This document shows positions 1-6,550 of a stretch of 8,546 nt of DNA, one piece after another. Numbering within the stretch: position 1 is the stretch's first letter; every line of letters starts with the position of its first letter. The notes beneath the pieces were generated by a model that saw only the letters and a list, made by a program, of their open reading frames with translations, ran no database searches and was not told the DNA's origin. The stretch comes from Burkholderiales bacterium (lineage in GTDB: Bacteria; Pseudomonadota; Gammaproteobacteria; Burkholderiales; UBA11063), in assembly GCA_026461645.1 (NCBI GenBank), contig JAPJMP010000207.1, forward strand, positions 1 through 8,546, read 5' to 3'. The translations under genes were made by a program, and so were the position numbers.

Positions 1-22
1 ACCTTACCCTATAGTTTGTTGT

Positions 23-898
23 TTAAGATACTCTTTTTGACCAATATAATTTAGTTCTTAAGGTTGTATAATAGTTATAGTTCTGCGGGTGAATAATGGT
101 AAATTGTTTAGGAAATTTACTTAAAATAATTTTATCATTTAGCTGTAAATCAAAACAATCTTGACCATCAATATGTAATAAAGTAGAATTACCACGAACT
201 AGATCAAACTCAATTTTAGCCGAATCATGAATTACAATTGGCCGATTGGTTAGTGATTGTGGACAAATCGGCACAATTGAAAACACAGCTGCTTGCGGAT
301 GCAAAATTGGCCCGCCAGCAGCCAATGAATAAGCCGTTGAGCCGGTTGGAGTAGCAAAAATAATGCCATCTGATTTTTGTGATAAAACAAATTGATCATC
401 GATACTAATATTAAACTCGATCATACTGCCAATATTACCACGAGAAATTACAATATCATTTAAGCCAACATATTGAATTATTTGCTTATTATCGCGAATT
501 ATTACCACTTTTAGCAATGTTCGTAATTCTAGCGTATAGTTTTTATTAACTACAATATCTTCGACTGCGGTAAACATTTCTCCAATAGCGATATCGGTCA
601 TAAATCCTAGGCGCCCTTGATTAATTCCAATAATAGGAATAGCGTAATTAACAACCCGTCTGGCAACAGATAACATGGTGCCATCACCACCAATCACGAT
701 AACTAGGTTGATAAAATTAGTCCATTCTTCAATTTTACCAATATTAAATTTTGCAAATTCAGCAACTTCAGAATTACGATTAATATCAATATAAACATTA
801 AAATGTTCATTTTGTAAATATTCGGCTAATTTTGAAACATGCCCGGTTAAATCATTATTATGATATTTACCTACTATTGCAATATTTTTAAATAACAT
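23..898 (-). CDS. nadK: NAD kinase
   Basis: ATP-dependent NAD kinase: phosphorylates NAD+ to NADP+ in the cytosol and sets the NADPH pool. The 291-residue product matches the usual length (about 290). Visible motifs: GGDGT at 70-74, whose Asp72 is the catalytic/metal-site residue of the family; the 'NE/D' NAD-binding motif as LND at 146-148 (Asp where many relatives have Glu, which the family allows); the long conserved block SDGIIFATPTGSTAYSLAAG at 176-195; and the typical C-terminal LRTKLYW. The ATG at 898 lies 8 bases after the lpd stop, with only a weak AGAGA-like ribosome site overlapping that stop, so translation is probably coupled to lpd. It is the last gene of the minus-strand group inside the window. 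Twenty-two bases remain to the edge and show no start codon of a following gene. The identification is secure. Confidence 0.96.
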   Translation of the reverse strand: MLFKNIAIVGKYHNNDLTGHVSKLAEYLQNEHFNVYIDINRNSEVAEFAKFNIGKIEEWTNFINLVIVIGGDGTMLSVARRVVNYAIPIIGINQGRLGFMTDIAIGEMFTAVEDIVVNKNYTLELRTLLKVVIIRDNKQIIQYVGLNDIVISRGNIGSMIEFNISIDDQFVLSQKSDGIIFATPTGSTAYSLAAGGPILHPQAAVFSIVPICPQSLTNRPIVIHDSAKIEFDLVRGNSTLLHIDGQDCFDLQLNDKIILSKFPKQFTIIHPQNYNYYTTLRTKLYWSKRVS

Positions 899-906
899 TG
901 TTGTCT

Positions 907-2646
907 CTATTTTTTATGTGCTTTTGGTACATATAAATCAGTTATACTGCCATCAACCATTTCACAGGCAAACGCAACTGACTCGGATAAAGTTGGATGA
1001 GCATGAATCGATAATGCTACATCATGAATATCACAATCCATTTCTTTAGCTAATACAGTTTCCGCTAATAGTTCTCCAGCATTTACCCCAACAATTGCAG
1101 CGCCTAAAATTTTATGACTATCTTTAGCTACAATAACTTTAGTAAAACCATCATCTCGACCATTACCCAAAGCTCTACCAGAGGCAGCCCAAGGGAATTT
1201 GCCTACTTCAATTTCTATTCCTTGTGTTTTTGCTTCAGACTCGGTTAGCCCCATCCAAGCAATCTCTGGATCTGTGTAAGCAATGCCTGGAATTACACGC
1301 GCATCAAAATATGATTTTAAACCAGCGCAATTTTCTGCGGCAATTTTACCTTCATAAGTTGCCTTATGGGCTAACATTGGTTGTCCCACTACATCTCCAA
1401 TTGCGTAAATATTTTCAACATTTGTTCTGCATTGATTATTTACTGAAATAAACCCATTATCTTGAACCTCAACTCCAGCTAAGTGGGCATCTAAAGTTTT
1501 TCCATTAGGTCGTCTACCTGCTGCCACTAAAACCTTATCAAACCTCTGTGGTTCTTGAGGTGCCTTTTCCCCTTCAAAACTAACATAAAGCCCATCTTTT
1601 TTTGCCACCACTTGACTACATTTTGTTTTAGTATATATTGCTTGATATTTTTTCTTAATTCTATTTTCTAATACTTTTACTACATCACGGTCAACGCCAG
1701 GGATTAAACCGTCAGCAAACTCGACTATAGTGATATTGCTCCCCAATGACGAGTATACTTCTGCCATTTCAAGACCAATAATACCACCACCAATAATTAA
1801 CATATTTTGCGGAATTTCTTTTAAATCTAATGCTCCAGTTGAATCAATAATTCTATCATCCTCAGGTAAACCCGGAATTTTAAACGAATGCGAACCTGCA
1901 GCAATAATCGCCTGAGCAAAACTAATGGTTTTATCTCCAGCAGCAGTACTAATTTTAAGTGTATTTGCACTTAAAAACTTTGCCTCGCCAACTAGTACTT
2001 CAACTTTTCTTTGCTTCGCTAAAGAGTCTAAACCTTTAGTTAATTTATTTATAATACCTTGTTTAAAATCTTTAATTTTGGCCAAATTAATCTTGGGTTT
2101 ACCAAAGTCAACCCCATGTGCTTGCATTTCTTGTGCTTCATTTAATACTTTAGCTACATGCAATAATGCTTTGGAAGGAATACAGCCAACATTTAAACAA
2201 ACCCCACCCAAAGTAGAATATTTTTCTACCAATATAACCTTTTTACCTAAATCAGCCGCTCTAAAGGCTGCTGTATACCCCCCCGGACCAGCACCTATTA
2301 CAACAACATCACATGATGTTGCGTTTCCCACTGGTGCAACTTTATTTTCATTATTATTAGAATTAACTTGTTCTGCCACCTTGGTAGCGATAGGGGCAGC
2401 GGTCGATTGTGCAACTTGCACTTGTAAAATTTTATCCCCTTGATTTACTTTATCACCAACTTTTACCAAAATTGCGGTAACTTTACCGGCAGCAGTAGCT
2501 GGAACATCCATTGATGCTTTATCTGTTTCAAGCATAATAACATTGTCATCAACTTTAATATTATCCCCAATTTTAATATATATTTCTGCAACATTAACGT
2601 CTTTACTATCGCCAATATCTGGAATTGTAATCTCAATAATACTCAT
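907..2646 (-). CDS. lpdA: Dihydrolipoamide dehydrogenase (E3) with fused N-terminal lipoyl domain
   Basis: E3 of 2-oxoacid dehydrogenase complexes: reoxidises dihydrolipoyl groups using FAD and passes electrons to NAD+. Numbered from the start chosen here (579 residues). Residues 1-78 form a biotinyl/lipoyl domain with Lys43 in ETDKAS as the lipoylation site. A low-complexity Ala/Asn/Val linker follows (about 79-110). Then comes the E3 core: FAD motif GAGPGG (118-123), redox disulfide GGVCLNVGCIPSK (Cys150/Cys155), NAD motif GGGIIG (286-291), second FAD motif AIGD (415-418), and the dimer-interface catalytic HPTLSE with His550 and Glu555. E3 without the extra domain is about 475 residues; the lipoyl-E3 fusion is known in Neisseria and other Betaproteobacteria. 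I place the start at 2646 rather than the in-frame ATG at 2652, because AAGGAG directly abuts 2652 but sits six bases from 2646. No aceE/aceF genes are adjacent in this window. Confidence 0.96.
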   Translation of the reverse strand: MSIIEITIPDIGDSKDVNVAEIYIKIGDNIKVDDNVIMLETDKASMDVPATAAGKVTAILVKVGDKVNQGDKILQVQVAQSTAAPIATKVAEQVNSNNNENKVAPVGNATSCDVVVIGAGPGGYTAAFRAADLGKKVILVEKYSTLGGVCLNVGCIPSKALLHVAKVLNEAQEMQAHGVDFGKPKINLAKIKDFKQGIINKLTKGLDSLAKQRKVEVLVGEAKFLSANTLKISTAAGDKTISFAQAIIAAGSHSFKIPGLPEDDRIIDSTGALDLKEIPQNMLIIGGGIIGLEMAEVYSSLGSNITIVEFADGLIPGVDRDVVKVLENRIKKKYQAIYTKTKCSQVVAKKDGLYVSFEGEKAPQEPQRFDKVLVAAGRRPNGKTLDAHLAGVEVQDNGFISVNNQCRTNVENIYAIGDVVGQPMLAHKATYEGKIAAENCAGLKSYFDARVIPGIAYTDPEIAWMGLTESEAKTQGIEIEVGKFPWAASGRALGNGRDDGFTKVIVAKDSHKILGAAIVGVNAGELLAETVLAKEMDCDIHDVALSIHAHPTLSESVAFACEMVDGSITDLYVPKAHKK

Positions 2647-2652
2647 GGTCAT

Positions 2653-2658
2653 CTCCTT
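2653..2658 (-). promoter_or_regulatory. Ribosome binding site of lpdA
   Basis: AAGGAG on the minus strand (CTCCTT on plus) is the strongest Shine-Dalgarno in the left operon. It has zero spacing to the upstream ATG at 2652 and six bases to the ATG at 2646. It therefore fixes the start at 2646 and drops the first two residues (Met-Thr) of the longest open frame. It lies in the 19-base gap after the small lipoprotein gene. Confidence 0.85.
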
Positions 2659-2665
2659 TTTACCA

Positions 2666-2782
2666 TTACTTAAGCGGTGTTTGTTGGTGATTATTTGGAG
2701 TAGGTAGTACTAATGGTCCTTTATAACCACAAGAATTTAGCGCTACTAATAATAAACACCAACAAATAAATTTTTTAAGCAT
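2666..2782 (-). CDS. lptM: LptM (YifL)-like small lipoprotein
   Basis: A 38-residue lipoprotein. It opens with Lys-Lys, then a hydrophobic segment (FICWCLLLVAL), then a lipobox-like LNSC with the lipidated Cys at 18, directly followed by GYKGPLVLP. The C-G-x-K-G-P-L-x-x-P pattern after the Cys is the signature of the short LptM/YifL family ('prokaryotic lipoprotein-attachment site' family; E. coli YifL has CGLKGPLYFP). In E. coli LptM assists LptD maturation in the outer-membrane LPS translocon, so the same role here is inference. The tail after the motif is short and rich in Pro, Asn and Gln. It starts 5 bases after the reductase stop and ends 19 bases before lpdA, so it is an internal gene of the operon. 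It has no good Shine-Dalgarno (AGAAT-like only), which suggests translational coupling. The window shows none of the neighbours I recall for this family elsewhere (cyaY, lysA, dapF). Confidence 0.85.
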   Translation of the reverse strand: MLKKFICWCLLLVALNSCGYKGPLVLPTPNNHQQTPLK

Positions 2783-2787
2783 ATTTA

Positions 2788-3786
2788 TTATTCTATTACT
2801 GATGGTATAAACGCATCAGAAAAAAAGTTCTTTTTATTTAATCCACGTTTGCAGGTTAAATGAAAAACCTCCTCAATCATTGTTGGATTACCACAAGCAT
2901 AAATTTCATAGTCTGCAAAATTGGCAAAATCATTATTTAATAAATTGGTAACTCTGCCTGATGCATAATTTTGCTGCTTATCTTGTGATAAAGCAAGTAT
3001 AATCTTAATATCCAACTGTTGTTGCCATTTCTTTATTATATCTAGGGCATAAAAATCATCTTCTATTTTATTCCCCCAATAGAAATAAATTTTGCGTTTG
3101 TTCGCAGTTTCTGCCATATAATCTAAAATTGATTTTAACGGAGCAAATCCAGTCCCAGTACACACACAAATTATTGGATTGTTTGTGCTTTGTAACCTAA
3201 AATGACCCAAAGGACCTTTAAATCTTAATATATCTCCGACTTTTAATTCGTTCCACACATATTGCGAAAATACTCCATCTTGATGGTATTTTATATGTAA
3301 TTCTATTTCTTGCCCATTGGTTGGACTACTGCCAATTGAATACAATCTATTTTTACCTTTAAGTAATATTTCAACATATTGTCCTGCATAAAAATTAAAA
3401 GGCAAATTACTTGGTAATTTAACTTTTAAAATCGCAACTTGATTAATTTTAATTATGTCACTAACTTTAACAGGCAATATTCTAATTGGCATAGCATCAA
3501 ATAAATTATCAATCTCAAGTTTAACGTCTGTTAGTGGGTGAGCTTTACATAATAGAGTATAGCCTTGTTCTTTATCATGTTGACTTAAAGTTAAATCATT
3601 GTATGGATCTAATTTAATTTTACCATCTAAAACCATTGTTTTACATGCACCACAGGCTCCGTTTTTACAGGAGTGTGGTAACTTATATTTTAATCTTAGC
3701 CCTGCATCCAAAATAGTTTCATTCTCATTGACGTCAAAGTTAACATTATCGGGCATTATATTAATTTTTGGCATTAATTTAAACAT
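2788..3786 (-). CDS. 2Fe-2S ferredoxin / FAD / NAD(P)H reductase, AscD-like
   Basis: A three-domain soluble electron-transfer reductase of 332 residues. Residues 1-95 are a plant-type [2Fe-2S] ferredoxin domain with cluster ligands Cys40, Cys45, Cys48 and Cys80 (CX4CX2CX31C). About 100-195 is a ferredoxin-reductase-type flavin domain with RLYSIGSSP (147-155). About 200-332 is the NAD(P)H domain with CTGTGFAP (209-216) and CGNP (298-301). This order is that of the family annotated as CDP-6-deoxy-delta-3,4-glucoseen reductase (AscD/RfbI) and of several oxygenase reductases. No dideoxysugar genes or oxygenase subunits are nearby, so the true partner is unknown and I give no symbol. An in-frame ATG at 3774 (MPKINI...) would match relatives' N-termini equally well. 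Neither start has a strong Shine-Dalgarno; 3786 has TAAGAA just upstream. It is the first gene of the operon. Confidence 0.9.
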   Translation of the reverse strand: MFKLMPKINIMPDNVNFDVNENETILDAGLRLKYKLPHSCKNGACGACKTMVLDGKIKLDPYNDLTLSQHDKEQGYTLLCKAHPLTDVKLEIDNLFDAMPIRILPVKVSDIIKINQVAILKVKLPSNLPFNFYAGQYVEILLKGKNRLYSIGSSPTNGQEIELHIKYHQDGVFSQYVWNELKVGDILRFKGPLGHFRLQSTNNPIICVCTGTGFAPLKSILDYMAETANKRKIYFYWGNKIEDDFYALDIIKKWQQQLDIKIILALSQDKQQNYASGRVTNLLNNDFANFADYEIYACGNPTMIEEVFHLTCKRGLNKKNFFSDAFIPSVIE

Positions 3787-3807
3787 TTCTTAAATAATTA
3801 TTCGCTA

Positions 3808-3816
3808 ATTATATCA
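3808..3816 (-). promoter_or_regulatory. Extended -10 promoter of the left operon
   Basis: On the minus strand the bases read TGATATAAT, i.e. a TGn extension plus a consensus TATAAT. They end about 22 bases before the reductase ATG, so the transcript leader would be only about 15 bases. I see no good -35 hexamer at 16-18 bases, which fits an extended -10 promoter. AT-rich DNA makes chance matches common, so confidence is moderate. Confidence 0.5.
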
Positions 3817-4021
3817 TACCTATATTTGTAAAATATACTTACACCAGTTAAGGCTTTGATATATGCCTTAATTTTGCTGCAATTTTAGTGATAAATTCTT
3901 GTAATGTCACGTGTAAACGCCCACATTATTCATACCGATGCTTAATTTGTTTTCTAACATATTAATAAATTTTTGCTTGCATTTCTTGTGAGCCAAAACA
4001 AAAACAGCAAACTAATATTTA

Positions 4022-4051
4022 TTGACTTTTATCTTATTATTATAATATAAT
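4022..4051 (+). promoter_or_regulatory. Sigma70-type promoter of the hydrolase gene
   Basis: TTGACT (4022-4027) is followed after 18 bases by TATAAT (4046-4051). A second, overlapping TATAAT starts at 4041 but at a poor spacing of 13. Transcription would begin near 4058, leaving a leader of about 180 bases before the ATG at 4239. It is the best promoter match in the window. Confidence 0.65.
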
Positions 4052-4159
4052 GAAACACTAGAAAAGGTTTTTGTGGTTTTAACTATCAATAAATTTTACT
4101 TATTAATTGTAATTTTTTATACAATATTCAGGTTAAATTTAGTATATGGCATAAATTGT

Positions 4160-4191
4160 TGGTCAAAATGGTAATTCGGTCATTTTGATTG
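4160..4191 (+). other. Hairpin in the hydrolase mRNA leader
   Basis: TCAAAATG (4163-4170) pairs with CATTTTGA (4181-4188), an 8-bp perfect core. G-U pairs extend it inward by two (4171/4180, 4172/4179) and outward by up to three. The loop is AATTCG. No T-tract follows, so it is not an obvious terminator. It lies about 50 bases before the start codon and could be a leader regulatory element, an operator-like palindrome or chance. Confidence 0.4.
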
Positions 4192-4238
4192 TGTTAAGGT
4201 AGTTTTAAAATTATAATAGATTTATTTAAGGATACGGT

Positions 4239-6095
4239 ATGAATAAATTGTTGTGTTTATTATTCGTAATATTAAGTTTAGGATTAAGTGGTTGTGAAAT
4301 TGGTAGCACCAATAGAACGAACAATTATTATGGACAATTAATATCAGGGGAAAATGCTCCAGTTAACGCTATATTTACACAATTAAATTTAATTGAAAGT
4401 GGTAATATTCTATTATCACAAAAAGCTAATAGTTATTTCGAATCAGGAGTAATATGTGCTAATGAAGCCGATCCAACTTATTGCCAGGTTAATGAAAGTT
4501 TTGTTAATAATAATGAATCTTTATTTGGTCTAGAATCAAACACTACTGTTGCAAATTATGTAACCAATAATGCTACTAATGCCGGAGTTGGTGGTACAAA
4601 ATTTGACAGGATAACTTACACTACCGCTCCAATTAAATTTAATAGTGCATATAAAGGCCAACCAAACCCAGAAGTTGTCTCTGGTTTAGTAGTGCTACCC
4701 ACTGATGCCAATGGAAAGGTTTTACCGGAAAGTATGATTAAAGGTGTTGTAATTTATTATCATCTTACTCTTGCCTCTAAATCTGGTGTACCTTCAGGGT
4801 TTGGTAATAAATCATCTACGGATAATCAGCTTACATTTGCTGTTCAATATTCTCTTGCATCAATTTATGGTATGAGTGGTTACATTGTTGTTGCACCGGA
4901 TTATATCGGGCAAGGTGTTGATGTGAATAATCCTCACCCGTATGCGGTTTTTTCTTCACAAAACGCACTAAGTGGAATATATATGTTACCAGCATTAAAT
5001 ACTTATCTTAAACAAGCTTATAATTTCAATTTAAATGCTTTAGCACACCCTAATTTATATATCACTTCGTATTCTGAAGGTGGTGGATATGCTCTAAAAG
5101 CATCGCAATTAATTCAAACCTCAGCACAAAGTGTTGTTAATAGCGTTGGGCTGAACTTAAAAAGAACTATTGGCGGTTCTGGTGCATATGATATATCTAA
5201 TACTTTATTAGGCTTTGAATTTGCCAATATTGCAAATTCTATAGAATCAAATCCATGGTCTGTATCCCCAGGATGCAACCCGGCTGAAGTCGGAAATACT
5301 CTATGTAATGACAATGTTACAATTGGTGGTGTAAGTGTCAACTCTCCAGGAATTAATCAATTTCTTGCACAATATCAATTAATTCTACCTAAACCAGCAT
5401 TAGCTGCCTATTTAAGTGATACCTTAGTTAATTATTTTGGTGCTAATATTGACTCAATATATGAATCGTCAGCGGCTATTGAATTAACTAACTGCTTAAA
5501 TCCGAATACGCTGCTTGCTTCCCTTACTGAATCATTTACTTATATAAATTGTAATTCTCTCTTTAACACTACCAATTTAAATCTAAGCAATATTTTTTCT
5601 AATAATGGTTTGGATAATTCAAAGATATTTGGTGTGCTTGTGTATAATGCAATGGCTTTAAAGCCTAATCCATATTTTATTGGACCAAATAGCAATTCTA
5701 CGACTGCAGTACTTGCTGATATTTCAGCGGGTAATAGTTATAACTCTATAGCTAATATCGTATCGCATAGTTTCTTTGAATCAGATCAGTTAATTAGCTT
5801 GTTTAAAACAAATGGTGATACTTATAATTGGACAACTTCATCACCAATTTCTATTTTATATCTAAAGTATGACTCTACAGCACCAAATCAAAGTTCTAAA
5901 ATTGCGTGTAGTGAGAGCGGTATTAAATCAGCAGGATCCCAAAACTTATTAAATTGTATTGAAGTTAATAATTCCAATTTATGGGAAAATGCTGCGTTTG
6001 GTGGTATTTTTAATAAAGCTGAATATTTAAGTCATGGTACTGCAAGCAGTATTATGCACATGATTGGATTACAACAAATGCGTCTCGATCCATAA
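4239..6095 (+). CDS. Secreted lipoprotein alpha/beta hydrolase (lipase/esterase-like)
   Basis: A 618-residue exported lipoprotein. It has an N-terminal Lys, a hydrophobic core and lipobox LSGC with Cys19 as the lipid anchor; Glu at +2 rather than Asp favours outer-membrane sorting. The body resembles bacterial secretory-lipase/alpha-beta hydrolases: strand VVIYYH at 170-175 (oxyanion-hole region), VVAPDYIGQG at 217-226, HPY at 233-235, nucleophile elbow ITSYSEGGGYAL around Ser279, probable acid Asp545 in ILYLKYDSTAP, and probable base His599 in YLSHG. The elbow is S-Y-S-E-G, so the usual first Gly of GxSxG is Ser277. Cysteines 73/82, 346/356, 419/438 and 557/573 form four close pairs, as expected for disulfides outside the cytoplasm. 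AAGGA at 4228-4232 supports the start. It is flanked by long non-coding gaps, so it is probably transcribed alone. The substrate is unknown; lipid ester is a guess from the fold. Confidence 0.8.
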   Translation: MNKLLCLLFVILSLGLSGCEIGSTNRTNNYYGQLISGENAPVNAIFTQLNLIESGNILLSQKANSYFESGVICANEADPTYCQVNESFVNNNESLFGLESNTTVANYVTNNATNAGVGGTKFDRITYTTAPIKFNSAYKGQPNPEVVSGLVVLPTDANGKVLPESMIKGVVIYYHLTLASKSGVPSGFGNKSSTDNQLTFAVQYSLASIYGMSGYIVVAPDYIGQGVDVNNPHPYAVFSSQNALSGIYMLPALNTYLKQAYNFNLNALAHPNLYITSYSEGGGYALKASQLIQTSAQSVVNSVGLNLKRTIGGSGAYDISNTLLGFEFANIANSIESNPWSVSPGCNPAEVGNTLCNDNVTIGGVSVNSPGINQFLAQYQLILPKPALAAYLSDTLVNYFGANIDSIYESSAAIELTNCLNPNTLLASLTESFTYINCNSLFNTTNLNLSNIFSNNGLDNSKIFGVLVYNAMALKPNPYFIGPNSNSTTAVLADISAGNSYNSIANIVSHSFFESDQLISLFKTNGDTYNWTTSSPISILYLKYDSTAPNQSSKIACSESGIKSAGSQNLLNCIEVNNSNLWENAAFGGIFNKAEYLSHGTASSIMHMIGLQQMRLDP

Positions 6096-6138
6096 ATTAA
6101 ACTGCGGGAATCGTGAAGTTGCTTTACAGTAATTTTAA

Positions 6139-6175
6139 CTAATCCAATTAATAGCTAGGCTATTAATTGGATTAG
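6139..6175 (+). terminator. Perfect 17-bp hairpin downstream of the hydrolase
   Basis: CTAATCCAATTAATAGC (6139-6155), a 3-base loop TAG, then the exact reverse complement (6159-6175). It begins 44 bases after the hydrolase stop, the position expected of a transcription terminator or a 3'-end-protecting hairpin. However, no T-tract follows on either strand and the stem is AT-rich, so a standard intrinsic terminator is not proven. A protein-binding palindrome is the alternative. Confidence 0.5.
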
Positions 6176-6335
6176 CACGCAATAGAACCAAGATTAAACT
6201 AAATCCTATAATAACTCATTCGCTTAATCTTACACTAAACATTTTAAATTTTTAACAAATGCCTAAGTATTTTGCCTTGAAATTCAGCCTTTATCCTTTT
6301 TAACAACTCATTTAAGTAACCATTACCTAAATATT

Positions 6336-6346
6336 TATACTATAAT
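6336..6346 (+). promoter_or_regulatory. Possible -10 element upstream of gshB
   Basis: TATACT overlaps TATAAT here, about 205 bases before the gshB start. I see no convincing -35 hexamer at 16-18 bases. Given the base composition this may be chance, but no better promoter for gshB stands out in the gap. Confidence 0.25.
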
Positions 6347-6550
6347 ATAACTATTTATGGTTATTAGTAATTTTATGCTGGTGTTATGCCTTAAATTTTA
6401 ACGGCTCTTAGAACATCAGACCAAATTTGTGCTTTTTTAGTTTAGTGGAATGTAAAATAAGAAAATAATTTTAACTTACAACAACAATTATTGGGTAGAA
6501 GTTTATTCCCGTTAATTAAATTCTAAATATTTTATCTAGGCTGGATCTTT

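Larger units (their letters stand above)
3787..4238. other. Divergent intergenic region, no gene
   Basis: This 452-base AT-rich stretch separates the leftward redox operon from the rightward hydrolase gene. I checked ATG-started frames on both strands; the longest are about 17 codons with no convincing ribosome site. It holds an extended -10 promoter for the left operon, a 7-bp inverted repeat (TTAAGGC at 3848-3854 with GCCTTAA at 3865-3871), a clear promoter for the hydrolase at 4022-4051, and a leader hairpin at 4160-4191. The remainder shows no structure I can interpret. Confidence 0.75.
6096..6550. other. Intergenic region, no gene
   Basis: This 455-base AT-rich gap lies between the hydrolase and gshB. 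ATG-started frames on both strands stop within about 14 codons. It contains the perfect 17-bp inverted repeat at 6139-6175, a weaker 8-bp one (AAGATTAA 6190-6197 with TTAATCTT 6224-6231, 26-base loop), and a -10-like TATACTATAAT near 6336-6346. No RNA gene is recognisable. Confidence 0.7.

Noticed and set aside
1925..2443. 172-codon open frame on the plus strand opposite lpdA (also 1224-1451 and 1730-1915).
   Set aside because: They lie wholly antisense to the strongly conserved lpdA, have no family resemblance, and arise from its codon pattern.
2647..2652. Start of lpdA at the upstream ATG (2652).
   Set aside because: AAGGAG directly abuts that ATG with no spacer, while the ATG at 2646 has the normal six-base spacing.
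3848..3871. Inverted repeat TTAAGGC/GCCTTAA with a 10-base loop as a terminator or operator.
   Set aside because: Only 7 bp, no proper T-tract and no gene reading into it; kept only as a remark on the intergenic region.
3900..4020. Small peptides of 13-17 codons on both strands in the divergent intergenic region.
   Set aside because: No ribosome site, no recognisable motif and lengths expected at random.
5114..5341. 75-codon minus-strand frame inside the hydrolase, and a similar one at 8277-8528 inside the dehydrogenase.
   Set aside because: Both are antisense shadows of genes with clear protein features.
6190..6231. 8-bp inverted repeat AAGATTAA/TTAATCTT with a 26-base loop.
   Set aside because: It is short and AT-rich with a large loop, so it is easily expected by chance here.
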